From NCBI GenBank assembly GCA_031376385.1, contig JANMDQ010000021.1, forward strand, positions 1-64,000: a stretch of DNA of 64,000 nucleotides, in the 5' to 3' direction. The stretch's first letter is position 1; the number at the start of each line of letters is the position of its first letter. This DNA comes from Aquisediminimonas sp031376385. GTDB taxonomy: Bacteria > Pseudomonadota > Alphaproteobacteria > Sphingomonadales > Sphingomonadaceae. The position numbers were made by a program, and so were the translations under genes. Shown here in pieces: positions 51,242 to 59,928 of the stretch. The notes beneath the pieces were generated by a model. That model was given only the letters and a program-made list of their open reading frames with translations, was not told where the DNA came from and searched no databases.

Positions 51242-51985
51242 TCAGCCCAATTTCTCCAACACCTCGTCGGAAATATCATAATTGCCCCAGACGGTCTGAA
51301 CATCATCATCTTCGTCCAGTTGATCAATAAGCTTCATCAGCGTCGTCGCGACGGCAAGATCAACGCTGACTTCAATCTGGGGCTTCCACGCCAGCTTCAC
51401 GCCTTCAGGCTCGCCCAGCGCGGCCTCCAGCGCTTTCGCTACCGGATGAAGATGCTCCATTGACGTCCAGATGTCATGGCCGTCGTCAGAGGATTCTACA
51501 TCATCCGCTCCAGCTTCTAGCGCAGCCTCAAACACCGCGTCGGCATTGCCTGCCGCAGCACCGTAAGAAATGAGACCAAGATGATCGAAGCCGTGGCTCA
51601 CGGCACCAGAAGCACCAAGATTGCCGCCATTCTTGCTGAACGCGGTGCGGACATTTGTGGCCGTGCGGTTGCGATTGTCGGTCAACGCTTCCACGATCAG
51701 GGAAACACCGCCGGGGCCATAGCCTTCGTACCGGATTTCTTCATAAGTCTCCATGTCGCCGCCCGACGCTTTGTCGATGGCGCGCTGAATATTATCCTTG
51801 GGCATCGACTGCGCTCGTGCTGCCATAACCGCTGCGCGCAACCGCGCATTGGCATCAATATCGGGCAAGCCCATTTTCGCCGCGACGGTGATTTCGCGTG
51901 AAAGCTTGGAAAAGGCGGCGGAGCGCTTCTTATCCTGCGCGCCCTTGCGGTACATGATGTTTTTGTATTTGCTATGGCCAGCCAT
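51242..51985 (-). CDS. yebC: YebC/PmpR-family protein
   Basis: A 247-residue three-domain protein of the YebC family, with the signature AGHSKYKNIMYRKGAQDKKR, YEGYGPGGVSLIVEALTDNR and WTSMEHLHPVAKALE. Recent work links YebC to translation of proline-rich stretches; earlier it was viewed as a transcriptional regulator. It leads the yebC-ruvC-ruvA group and is preceded by about 70 bp. Confidence 0.95.
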   Translation of the reverse strand: MAGHSKYKNIMYRKGAQDKKRSAAFSKLSREITVAAKMGLPDIDANARLRAAVMAARAQSMPKDNIQRAIDKASGGDMETYEEIRYEGYGPGGVSLIVEALTDNRNRTATNVRTAFSKNGGNLGASGAVSHGFDHLGLISYGAAAGNADAVFEAALEAGADDVESSDDGHDIWTSMEHLHPVAKALEAALGEPEGVKLAWKPQIEVSVDLAVATTLMKLIDQLDEDDDVQTVWGNYDISDEVLEKLG

Positions 51986-52054
51986 GGTTCACTTTTTTGG
52001 GTCAGTTGAAATGTGATTTTGCCTTAGCGCAGCGCAGGCCGATTGGGCAACAGG

Positions 52055-52762
52055 TCAGGCGACATTGGTCGGCTGGGCTTCAACGACAACTTCATAAGCA
52101 ACAACAAAAATCGCCGTGCCAATGATGAAGTCCGCAGCTGAAAGGACGCTCGTCCCCGCGATCGTGACAATATTGGCGGGTGTGAAGCCAGTGGGGGTTT
52201 GGAAGAAATGATACAGCGCATCATCAGCGAAACCAAGCGGCACAGCGACCACGATAACTGCGATGGCCAGATAAAACCAATTCGTGCGCCAATGAAGCAA
52301 AATGGTTCTGATAGACGGCCCGTCGCGATTGATGGCCCGGCCCGTCCCGTGCACCAGAAACGGAGCCATAATCGCGACAAGAATTATGGTGAGGAGCGAC
52401 GTGGCCAAAGTCTCAAAAAGCGTATATTCAGCTTGCTCTTGCGTCCAAACCCAAAGGAATAAGCCTGTCAATGAAAGGCTGATACCGACTAAATTCCAGC
52501 CGAACCATGAACCGATGGAACCCAGTTGCGCCGGAGGTGCCAGACCCAATATCCGGCTTGCTTTCCAAAGAACGAAAAACAGAAGCAGCGCCCAGAATAT
52601 CATGAAATAGGCGAACGAGTTCCACGAATCCGGGTCTGGAAATTCCCATAAAAATCCAAATTCAATGCCCGCAAACAGAGCAATGGAAAACGCCCATATC
52701 CATGCGATGCTGGGCGCAGAGATAGATCGCTTCACAGCCCGGCTGAGAAGCGATCCAATCAT
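52055..52762 (-). CDS. Multi-pass inner-membrane protein of unknown function
   Basis: A 235-residue protein with about six hydrophobic segments (for example IAWIWAFSIALFAGIEFGFL, FMIFWALLLFFVLW, LLTIILVAIMAPFLV, NWFYLAIAVIVVAVPLGF). No family motif recognised. Its ATG shares a base with the YbjQ-like gene's stop codon (TAATG at 52762), so the two are translationally coupled, which is the only clue to function. Confidence 0.7.
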   Translation of the reverse strand: MIGSLLSRAVKRSISAPSIAWIWAFSIALFAGIEFGFLWEFPDPDSWNSFAYFMIFWALLLFFVLWKASRILGLAPPAQLGSIGSWFGWNLVGISLSLTGLFLWVWTQEQAEYTLFETLATSLLTIILVAIMAPFLVHGTGRAINRDGPSIRTILLHWRTNWFYLAIAVIVVAVPLGFADDALYHFFQTPTGFTPANIVTIAGTSVLSAADFIIGTAIFVVAYEVVVEAQPTNVA

Positions 52763-53082
52763 TAGCTGAGCTTCACCGCGGTGCCAGATGCACTCACCAT
52801 CAGCATCGATCCACCCGAACCGAGCACTTCATAATCAAGATCAATTCCGATGACGGCGTCTGCACCCAGCGCACGGGCCTCGGCGGAAAGTTCATCAAGG
52901 GCAGTCTTGCGTGCATCACGCAGGGTGCTTTCGTAGGCTCCGGACCGGCCGCCAACGATATCGCGAATGCCCGCAAACAAATCCTTGAAGATATTCGCGC
53001 CGACAATGACTTCGCCTGTGACGACGCCCAGATAATCCCGCACAGGGCGGCCTTCAACGGCAGTTGTTGTGGTCATCAACAT
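52762..53082 (-). CDS. YbjQ/UPF0145 heavy-metal-binding-domain protein
   Basis: A 106-residue protein of the YbjQ family, recognised by YLGVVTGEVIVGANIFKDLF, the SGAYESTLRDARKTALDEL helix and ALGADAVIGIDLDYEVLG. The family folds into homopentamers of dodecin-like shape; its function is unclear. It is directly coupled to the membrane-protein gene downstream. Confidence 0.9.
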   Translation of the reverse strand: MLMTTTTAVEGRPVRDYLGVVTGEVIVGANIFKDLFAGIRDIVGGRSGAYESTLRDARKTALDELSAEARALGADAVIGIDLDYEVLGSGGSMLMVSASGTAVKLS

Positions 53083-53122
53083 TGTGCTTCTCCTAATTTA
53101 TACCGTTTTCCGATCCCGATCA

Positions 53123-53188
53123 CCCTGAGCTTGTCGAAGGGTTGGTGGGAAGTTCCAACCAAGGCTTCGTCAAGCTCAGCCTGAGCGG
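53123..53188. repeat. REP-like hairpin between ybjQ and gapR
   Basis: CTGAGCTTGTCGAAG at 53125-53139 pairs, with one mismatch, with CTTCGTCAAGCTCAG at 53165-53179, and GGTTGG/CCAACC inside extends the stem. The right end, GCTCAGCCTGAGCGG, matches the palindrome at 16519-16535. Related copies lie at 26663-26742 and 40-55. Confidence 0.75.
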
Positions 53189-53199
53189 CTTTTGCCTGT

Positions 53200-53439
53200 T
53201 CATCCTAGGCCCAGCGCAGCTTTGTACGTATCCAAGATGGCTTCCATTTCCGCACGGTCATGGGCCTCCATTTTCCGCAGGCGGACAATCTGACGCATGA
53301 TTTTGGCGTCATATCCGCGCGACTTCGCTTCGGAATAAACATCGCGAATGTCATCCGCCATGGCCTTTTTCTCTTCTTCTAACCGCTCGATCCGTTCGAT
53401 CAGCAAACGCAGTTCGTCGGCGGCAATGGCTTCACTCAT
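53200..53439 (-). CDS. gapR: GapR (DUF2312) nucleoid-associated protein
   Basis: A 79-residue protein of the DUF2312/GapR family, which binds overtwisted, AT-rich DNA and aids replication in Alphaproteobacteria. It contains ADELRLLIERIERLEEEKKA, then GYDAKIMRQIVRLRKME. The coiled-coil tetramerisation region is intact. Gene lies between a REP-like element and the DUF5706 gene. Confidence 0.95.
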   Translation of the reverse strand: MSEAIAADELRLLIERIERLEEEKKAMADDIRDVYSEAKSRGYDAKIMRQIVRLRKMEAHDRAEMEAILDTYKAALGLG

Positions 53440-53501
53440 GATGGTCTCCGATTGGGATGAGGCGCGGCCTTAGATCAGATCGAGCGCAGATTGAAGGGGC
53501 T

Positions 53502-54020
53502 TCATCCCAAAACGCGTTCGATAATCAACGCCGCAACCGTGGCCACCAGCCCGCCTAGAAAGACGCGGTAGGCATAGCCCAGAAATTTATATTTCTTGCG
53601 CTGCAGCACCTGGCCGTTCTGATATATATCCTTGTGCATCAACCGGTAGATATCCTCATCGCTGCGCAATCCGTCCAGCACCGCATCGGCAAATTCTGTT
53701 TCAGTCATTGCCGTGAAATTGCCAAAAAACAGGATGTTGGGGTTTGCGCTGGGTTTAGGGCTGACCGACGGCAGGATGGCAAAGACAGCGAGCATCGCTG
53801 AAATGAAGGAAAAGAAGGCAAGGACCAATATCGCGCTGGTCGCCCCTTGCCGCGATGCTTGGCCCACTGAAATCGTGAAAACCACGAACGTCGCGCCCAT
53901 GAGGATAGAGGCCTTTTGATCTGCCATCTGGCTAAGCGTCACGTTCAATTGCTGGACCGTGCGGACAAGATGAATCGCATTGGGGACCAATGGCCGCTGA
54001 TCTGGTCGTTTTTCCGTCAC
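53502..54020 (-). CDS. DUF5706 membrane protein, Pycsar-effector-like
   Basis: A 172-residue protein starting at a GTG (54020, preceded by GGGAG). Segment NVTLSQMADQKASILMGATF runs into a first membrane helix, a second follows (AILVLAFFSFISAMLAVFAI), then a polar helical region (FADAVLDGLRSDEDIYRLMH) and a third helix near the end. This order matches DUF5706, the membrane effector domain of some Pycsar antiphage systems (PycTM). No nucleotide cyclase is adjacent or elsewhere in the window. It is divergent from spt. Confidence 0.75.
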   Translation of the reverse strand: MTEKRPDQRPLVPNAIHLVRTVQQLNVTLSQMADQKASILMGATFVVFTISVGQASRQGATSAILVLAFFSFISAMLAVFAILPSVSPKPSANPNILFFGNFTAMTETEFADAVLDGLRSDEDIYRLMHKDIYQNGQVLQRKKYKFLGYAYRVFLGGLVATVAALIIERVLG

Positions 54021-54148
54021 CGTTTGACTCCCCTTTGCTCTCGCTAGGCCTTTATGACACTTGCATGACGAAAGCCGCTTTGCCAAGCCTTGCCGCGTTC
54101 CTGCCTTATTCCGCTGGAATAGGCAGAGATACCCGTTAAGGACGACCT

Positions 54149-55369
54149 ATGACTGATCTGTTTAGTAAGTATGACGCGATCATAGCTGAGAAAGCAGGAC
54201 TGCTCTCTTCCGGCATCCGCGATCCGTTCCATATTGTGATGGACAAAGTGACGTCCCCCACCACTGCTATTGTGGAGGGCAAAGAGACGATCCTGTTCGG
54301 CACCTACAACTATATGGGCATGACGTTTGACCCCGATGTGATTGCGGCGGGCAAGCGCGCGCTTGATGAATTTGGATCCGGAACCAACGGCAGCCGCGTG
54401 CTGAACGGCACATTCGCGGATCATATCGACGCAGAAGACGCGCTGAAAGAATTTTACGGCACAGACCATGCCATGGTGTTTTCGACCGGCTATCAGGCCA
54501 ACCTAGGGCTGGTATCCACGATGGTCGGCAAGGACGATTATGTTATCCTCGACATAGACAGCCATGCCTCCATTTATGATGGCTGCTTTTTGGGGCAGCG
54601 CAATGTGGTACGGTTCCGTCACAACAATGTCGCGCACCTCGAATCCCGCCTCGCGAAAATCCCGCCTGAGGCTGGTAAGCTAGTCGTTCTCGAAGGCGTC
54701 TATTCCATGCTCGGAGATATTGCTCCGCTCGTAGAAATGGTTGCCGTAGCGAAGAAATATGGCGCGATGATCCTAGTGGATGAGGCGCATTCGATGGGCT
54801 TTTACGGTCCCAATGGTCGCGGCGTGTATGAGGATCAGGGGCTTGAGGGGCAGATTGACTTCATCGTTGGCACATTCTCCAAATCCGTTGGCACTGTGGG
54901 TGGGTTTGTGGTTTCAAACCATCCAAAATTCGATGTTTTGCGCCTGATGTGCCGTCCCTATGTGTTCACAGCTTCACTGCCGCCAAGCGTTGTGGCAACG
55001 GCAGCGACCTCCATTCGCAAGCTGATGCACGCGCATGACAAGCGCGCACAGCTGTGGGCCAACGTCCGTCAGGTTCATGCCGGGCTGACTGCAGAAGGTT
55101 TCACGCTGGGAACCAAGACCCCCGAGTCCGCCATTATCTCTGTGATCTTAAACGACCAGGAACAGGCTGCTGCGATGTGGGATCAGATGATCCGCCTTGG
55201 CGTCTATGTGAATTTGGCCCGCCCGCCCGCGACTCCGCCGGGCACTTATCTGTTGCGCTGTTCGCTCTGTGCGGAACATACGTCGGAGCAGATTAACACT
55301 GTGCTTGGGCATTTCAAAACGGCTGGCTTGGCTGTAGGTGCTATCCAGCGTGAGGCTGTTGCGGCTTAA
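54149..55369 (+). CDS. spt: Serine palmitoyltransferase
   Basis: A 406-residue PLP-dependent alpha-oxoamine synthase that condenses serine and palmitoyl-CoA (or acyl-ACP) to 3-ketosphinganine, the first step of sphingolipid synthesis. The PLP lysine is K245 in GTFSKSVGTVGGF, the stacking histidine H139 in DIDSHASIYDGC and the Asp in ILVDEAHSMGFYG. The N-terminal FGTYNYMGMTFDPDVI closely resembles the soluble Sphingomonas enzyme. AAGGACGACCT provides the ribosome site. No acyl-carrier or ceramide gene is nearby. Its stop overlaps that of the next gene convergently. Confidence 0.92.
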   Translation: MTDLFSKYDAIIAEKAGLLSSGIRDPFHIVMDKVTSPTTAIVEGKETILFGTYNYMGMTFDPDVIAAGKRALDEFGSGTNGSRVLNGTFADHIDAEDALKEFYGTDHAMVFSTGYQANLGLVSTMVGKDDYVILDIDSHASIYDGCFLGQRNVVRFRHNNVAHLESRLAKIPPEAGKLVVLEGVYSMLGDIAPLVEMVAVAKKYGAMILVDEAHSMGFYGPNGRGVYEDQGLEGQIDFIVGTFSKSVGTVGGFVVSNHPKFDVLRLMCRPYVFTASLPPSVVATAATSIRKLMHAHDKRAQLWANVRQVHAGLTAEGFTLGTKTPESAIISVILNDQEQAAAMWDQMIRLGVYVNLARPPATPPGTYLLRCSLCAEHTSEQINTVLGHFKTAGLAVGAIQREAVAA

Positions 55370-56775
55370 TTCCGCAACCGGGAAACCAACCTGGCGCAGC
55401 GTTTCGACCACGGACCGAAAACAGTCTCCTCATGCGCTGCAAAAGCCGCCATTTTTGAGATATCGGACCGATTGGGATAAGCCACAATCGCCCCGCCGAG
55501 CGCAAAGGTTGATGCCTTACCGGTGATGACTTGCGCCCAAGGCAGCAGCAAATCCCCCGCGCCGCGCCCCACAATCGTGACGCCAACCACTTTGCCTTTG
55601 TGGCGGATCATTTTCAGAAATCCCGCCGTCGCGCCTTCGGCAATGGCCCGATCATTATGGCTGAATTCCTGGCGGATGACATCTACCGCGTCGAACTGGT
55701 CTCGCGCAGCGGCCTCAGTCAAGCCGATCTGGGCAAGCTCCGGGTCTGTGTAAGACACCCACGGCAGGGCGCGCAAATCGACCTTGGCGGGAAAGCCAAG
55801 CGCAATGTTCATCGTGACGACGGAGCCGTCATTGCCTGACATATGGGTGAATCTTGGCCCTGCGCGGCAATCGCCCACTGCAAAAATCCGTTTGTTGCTT
55901 GTCCGCCTGCGCGCGTCGACAATGATCCCATCTGGGCCGACCGCAACGCCAGCAGCCTCCAGCCCAACTCCTTCGACGTTTGGAACGCGCCCTGCGGAAA
56001 CCAGAATATGACTCGCTTTGACGGTGCTGCCATCACTGAGCGTGAGCGCAATGTCACTGCCGGCCATTGCTGCAGACGCTACGCCAGTTTGATCGCGGAT
56101 CACGATGCCTTCGCCGCGCAGTGTCGCCATCACCAGATCAACCGCCTCAGCATCGTCGCGCGGCATCGGGCGAGCCGCTTCAATCACAGTCACGTCTGAC
56201 CCAAGCCGCCGGAACGCCTGCGCCATTTCCATCCCAATCGCCCCGCCGCCGATGATAGCAAGATGGCGGGGCAGGTCCGTGAGTTTCCACAGCGTCTCAT
56301 TCGTCAAATAGGGCACAGTCGCTAGGCCCGGCACATCCGGAACCCGTGCGCGCGAGCCTGTGGCGATCACGATCCGCTTAGCCTTCAACTGCTGACCATT
56401 GACCTCGACGGTCCGGTCATCGATCAGGCGCCCTCGCCCGCGAAAGACCGCAACACCCATCCCCTCAAATCTTTCTTGTGAATCCACCGGAGCAATTGTT
56501 TCCACTGCGCTGTGCACATGAGCCATCACAGCTGCAAAATCGACTTGGGGAGGAGAAAGCGTGACGCCCAGCCGCGTCGCTTGCCGCGCGGTATGCGCCC
56601 GGTGCGCCGCTGCAATGATCGCTTTGGACGGCACACAGCCAGCGTTCAAGCAATCCCCCCCCATTTCCCCTTCTTCAATCAGCGCAGATTTCAGCCCGAA
56701 CATGGCCGGGCCACCAGCAGCTGTCAGCCCGCCTGCCCCTGCGCCGATGACGACGACATCATATGGTTTTGCCAT
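55366..56775 (-). CDS. Pyridine nucleotide-disulfide oxidoreductase-like flavoprotein (MerA/Lpd-like)
   Basis: A 469-residue FAD/NAD(P) protein: VVVIGAGAGGLTAAG binds FAD, GGDCLNAGCVPSKA holds the redox disulfide, and HLAIIGGGAIGMEMAQAF binds NAD(P). It resembles mercuric reductase or dihydrolipoamide dehydrogenase but lacks an N-terminal metal-binding domain, and the usual His-Pro-Thr ... Glu catalytic base region reads VAYPNRSDISKMA, so the His is a Tyr. A thiol or other substrate is likely. The start at 56775 has AGAGGG upstream. It is divergent from the nitronate monooxygenase. Confidence 0.82.
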   Translation of the reverse strand: MAKPYDVVVIGAGAGGLTAAGGPAMFGLKSALIEEGEMGGDCLNAGCVPSKAIIAAAHRAHTARQATRLGVTLSPPQVDFAAVMAHVHSAVETIAPVDSQERFEGMGVAVFRGRGRLIDDRTVEVNGQQLKAKRIVIATGSRARVPDVPGLATVPYLTNETLWKLTDLPRHLAIIGGGAIGMEMAQAFRRLGSDVTVIEAARPMPRDDAEAVDLVMATLRGEGIVIRDQTGVASAAMAGSDIALTLSDGSTVKASHILVSAGRVPNVEGVGLEAAGVAVGPDGIIVDARRRTSNKRIFAVGDCRAGPRFTHMSGNDGSVVTMNIALGFPAKVDLRALPWVSYTDPELAQIGLTEAAARDQFDAVDVIRQEFSHNDRAIAEGATAGFLKMIRHKGKVVGVTIVGRGAGDLLLPWAQVITGKASTFALGGAIVAYPNRSDISKMAAFAAHEETVFGPWSKRCARLVSRLRN

Positions 56776-56854
56776 GCTACCCTCTTGATTGCGTTGGGCG
56801 TTTCGTGGACGGTGCTTGGCAGGATTACAAGACATAGCAAATAAGGAGAGCCTC

Positions 56855-57988
56855 ATGACCAACGCCCTATGCCGCCAGCTCGGCATCGAATTCCCACTAT
56901 TTGCGTTCAGCCATTGCCGTGATGTGGTGGCGGCGGTCAGTAAAGCTGGCGGCTTTGGCGTGCTCGGCGCAACGGCGTTCAACCCAGAGCAATTGGAAGT
57001 CGAACTGCAATGGATCGACGCGCATGTCGACGGGAAGCCTTACGGAATCGATGTGCTTATTCCTGAAAATCTATCGGTGAAGGATGAAAAGGGCCTGACA
57101 TCCAAAATGCTCGCCAGCCGCATTCCAGAGGCGCATACGGATTTCGTCCGCGATCTTTTGGCAGCCCACGGCGTTGAGGAGGCAGGCACTCATGCCCGCA
57201 CCCGCGATGATAGCCCGCCGCCCTTCTGGCCAGAAGAGGCGATGGAGCTGCTGCACGTTGCGTTCAAACACCCCATTAAAATGATCGTCAACGCACTTGG
57301 CGTGCCACCCCCAGCGATGATCCAGATGGGCCAGGATCACGGCGTTCCCGTTGGCGCGCTCGCCGGGGCAAAGGAACATGCGCTTCGGCTCGCGGCGGCA
57401 GGATGCGATGTCATTGTGGCGCAGGGCGGTGAAGCAGGCGGCCACTGCGGCGAAGTTTCGACGCTCGTCCTCATCCCCGAAGTCGTCCGCGCGTTGAAAC
57501 GCGAAGGCCATGATATCCCGGTCCTTGCGGCAGGCGGCATCATGACGGGGGAACAAATGGCAGCATGCATGGCAATGGGCGCGGCAGGCGCGTGGACGGG
57601 CTCGGTCTGGCTTTCCACCACCGAAAGCGAATGCAGCCAGATTTTCCGCGACAAAATGGTCGCCGCCAGGTCGCGCGATACGGTGAGGTCCAAGGGCCGC
57701 ACGGGCAAATATAGCCGTCAATTGAAGTCCGCCTGGACCGATGCGTGGGAAGGGGCCGACAGCCCCGGCGCACTGCCGATGCCAATGCAGTCGCTGATCG
57801 CCGAACCCGCCATCCACCGCGCCACCAAAGCCGCCGAAGGGGGCAACACGCAGGCGCGCGAACTGGTCACATATTTCGTCGGGCAAGGCGTAGGGCTGGT
57901 CGAGGACGTAACGTCCGCGCGTTCTGTCGTACAAAGCTTCATGCAGGAATATGCCGATGCGGTTGAGGCGCTGAACGTGGCCCTGTAG
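56855..57988 (+). CDS. Nitronate monooxygenase family protein
   Basis: A 377-residue FMN enzyme of the 2-nitropropane dioxygenase family that oxidises nitronates (for example propionate-3-nitronate) using O2. The FMN loop and catalytic His are in VAQGGEAGGHCGEVSTL, and VLAAGGIMTGEQMAACMAMG binds phosphate. A start at 56855 follows AAGGAGA. It lies head to tail with a Rieske oxygenase on the other strand, both suggesting oxidative detoxification or catabolism. Confidence 0.87.
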   Translation: MTNALCRQLGIEFPLFAFSHCRDVVAAVSKAGGFGVLGATAFNPEQLEVELQWIDAHVDGKPYGIDVLIPENLSVKDEKGLTSKMLASRIPEAHTDFVRDLLAAHGVEEAGTHARTRDDSPPPFWPEEAMELLHVAFKHPIKMIVNALGVPPPAMIQMGQDHGVPVGALAGAKEHALRLAAAGCDVIVAQGGEAGGHCGEVSTLVLIPEVVRALKREGHDIPVLAAGGIMTGEQMAACMAMGAAGAWTGSVWLSTTESECSQIFRDKMVAARSRDTVRSKGRTGKYSRQLKSAWTDAWEGADSPGALPMPMQSLIAEPAIHRATKAAEGGNTQARELVTYFVGQGVGLVEDVTSARSVVQSFMQEYADAVEALNVAL

Positions 57989-58004
57989 AGACGCTGCTGA
58001 TGTG

Positions 58005-59363
58005 CTAGCGCGACATATAGGCGTCCAGCGTCTCGTGATAATGGCGGATGCGGCTTTCCTGATATCGGGCTAGCGTGACGCCCGGCTTTTTTGACGCGCG
58101 CAGGCCCTTTTGAATGCGGAAAAGATTATCTGTATCCTGATCAGCAACCATCGCAGCGGAGCCGAGCTCAGGCGCGTGGGACCAATTCTGGTCTACCGCC
58201 AGCATCGTCATTTTAGCAGGCGCGGGGTGGGAGCCGTCTGGGGCTTTGGAGAAGAGGAACATTATCTCCATAATTGAGCTTTCGGGATCATCACCATTCG
58301 GGCGGAACCGGTATGTGATGGGAAGCGCCTGCCCGCCCCATGGCACCATATTCGGGAATAGCATATATTCGATCAAATCAAGCGATTCCGTATCGGATAG
58401 CGCCGACATATCTCGGCCGATAGAGCGCGAAATCCGCTCCCGCGCGCGCTCCGCCAATTTGCCTCGCGCTGTTTCGCCCTTGCCCACCTCAATGGGCTTG
58501 CCTGCAAAGAAGGGCACATCGCGGCGCATTTCCTCAATCGTGCGTTCTGCCGGGATCCCCTTCATGGCAGGCGATGGCACACCCTGCACACTGATCATAC
58601 GGCTGACGTGACGCACACCGGGCCAGATGTCATATTGCGTGTTGGTGTCGCCGTAATAGCCGAGCACTTGGGGGTGCGCGACGCCGACATGATAAGCCTC
58701 AACAAAGGCTTCCATGGCCAGTTTCCAATTGCACGGCATGATTTTTGCGACATGCGCGGCGATATAGCGGTCCTCAAGATTGAAGGCTGCGAAATGTTCT
58801 GGCAGATTTTCGAGATAAGCCTCCAGCGGTTCACAGTCCGCATCAAAATTCACAAAAATAAATCCCCCCCAAAGTCCGACTTTGGCCTCTGGCAGAGACA
58901 TTTTCTCCCGATCAACATGGCCAAAATCCCACTGGCCAGGAATGATCGAGAGGCTGCCGTCCAGCTTCCAAGTCCAGCCGTGAAATGAGCACCGGAACTG
59001 GTTGACGCATCCGCCCTCTGTGCGCAGCATTGTTCCGCGGTGCAGGCAGCTGTTGATATAGGCTTTGATCTCGTCGGGTCCGGTGCGCACGACGATGAGG
59101 GAATCGTGGACAATTTCATAAAGGATATGATCGCCGACGTTTGGAACCTGTTCAACACGGCCCGCCAATTGCCAGCATTTGCGCCAGACCTGTTCGACCT
59201 CGCGATCATGCCAGTCCTTGGAAAAATAGCGCTCGGCAGACACATCAGCTGTGCTTTGGCCCTGCGCCGGGGATTCGCTGCGCATCACTTCAGGCGCGTG
59301 ATTGATATCGCTTTCAAAAACCTCCTGCACAGAAGGCCCCGGACGGCGTGCGATAATATCCAT
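58005..59363 (-). CDS. Rieske-type aromatic-ring-hydroxylating oxygenase subunit
   Basis: A 452-residue oxygenase alpha-subunit-like protein. The Rieske cluster ligands are C106 and H108 (CLHRGTM) and C125 and H128 (CSFHGWTW). The mononuclear iron site is EAYHVGVAHPQ, with Asp further on. The start at 59363 has AAAGGGAGAGC upstream. No ferredoxin, reductase or beta-subunit gene is in the neighbourhood, so electrons must come from elsewhere. The substrate is unknown; fatty or aromatic acids are possible. Confidence 0.87.
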   Translation of the reverse strand: MDIIARRPGPSVQEVFESDINHAPEVMRSESPAQGQSTADVSAERYFSKDWHDREVEQVWRKCWQLAGRVEQVPNVGDHILYEIVHDSLIVVRTGPDEIKAYINSCLHRGTMLRTEGGCVNQFRCSFHGWTWKLDGSLSIIPGQWDFGHVDREKMSLPEAKVGLWGGFIFVNFDADCEPLEAYLENLPEHFAAFNLEDRYIAAHVAKIMPCNWKLAMEAFVEAYHVGVAHPQVLGYYGDTNTQYDIWPGVRHVSRMISVQGVPSPAMKGIPAERTIEEMRRDVPFFAGKPIEVGKGETARGKLAERARERISRSIGRDMSALSDTESLDLIEYMLFPNMVPWGGQALPITYRFRPNGDDPESSIMEIMFLFSKAPDGSHPAPAKMTMLAVDQNWSHAPELGSAAMVADQDTDNLFRIQKGLRASKKPGVTLARYQESRIRHYHETLDAYMSR

Positions 59364-59412
59364 TTTTGCTCTCCCTTTACGCCGGCCCTGCCTGCCTGCT
59401 ACGCCGCTGACC

Positions 59413-59874
59413 ATGCCAAAACTTAAACACCAGCATCTTATCACTTTATCGCTTACAGTCGATTTCGCCAACATGCAGATGATTGGCATGACCCCTGCCG
59501 GATTGCGACGGATTGCGCCAGTTGCCGGCGGGACTTTTGCCGGGGAGCGGCTGAACGGTACTGTACTTCCCGGTGCGGATTGGGTGATTAACCGGCCAGA
59601 CGGGGTCATGGTGATTGATGTTCGCCTGACGCTGAAAACGGATGATGGCGCGCTTGTGTATCTCACGTATCAGGGACGATTCTTAGCCGCCCCGGAAGCG
59701 ATGGCGCGCTTTTCAAAGGGTGCGCTGCTTGATCCCGCAGACTATTCTTTGGCCGTGATCGCGAAGTTTGAATGCGGGGACGCTCGCTATGACTGGCTCA
59801 ATTCCGCGATTGTTGTAGGCACAGGGGAACAGGTGGCGTCGGGGCCGATTTACAGTCTGTTCGAAATAACCTGA
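59413..59874 (+). CDS. DUF3237 family protein
   Basis: A 153-residue protein of the DUF3237 family, recognised by GGTFAGERLNGTVLPGADWV and TDDGALVYLTYQGRF, and the C-terminal beta barrel FECGDARYDWLNSAIVVGTG. The family often accompanies oxidative degradation genes. It starts 50 bp from the divergent Rieske gene, so the two probably share a control region. Function unknown. Confidence 0.87.
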   Translation: MPKLKHQHLITLSLTVDFANMQMIGMTPAGLRRIAPVAGGTFAGERLNGTVLPGADWVINRPDGVMVIDVRLTLKTDDGALVYLTYQGRFLAAPEAMARFSKGALLDPADYSLAVIAKFECGDARYDWLNSAIVVGTGEQVASGPIYSLFEIT

Positions 59875-59884
59875 TGCGTCTTGG

Positions 59885-59907
59885 TTTGGATCAGAATCTG
59901 GTCCAAA
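59885..59907. promoter_or_regulatory. Operator-like 23-bp palindrome before the Phd-type gene
   Basis: TTTGGATCAGA and TCTGGTCCAAA flank a single base; the arms match at 10 of 11 positions. It starts 44 bp before the antitoxin start codon. Phd/YefM antitoxins repress themselves through such sites, so this supports the gene call. Binding is inferred. Confidence 0.55.
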
Positions 59908-59928
59908 ACTTACGCAAAGGATCATGCC

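Noticed and set aside
57071..57934. A 287-codon minus-strand frame inside the nitronate monooxygenase gene
   Set aside because: Antisense to clear FMN-enzyme motifs, with a cysteine- and histidine-rich product of no recognisable fold.
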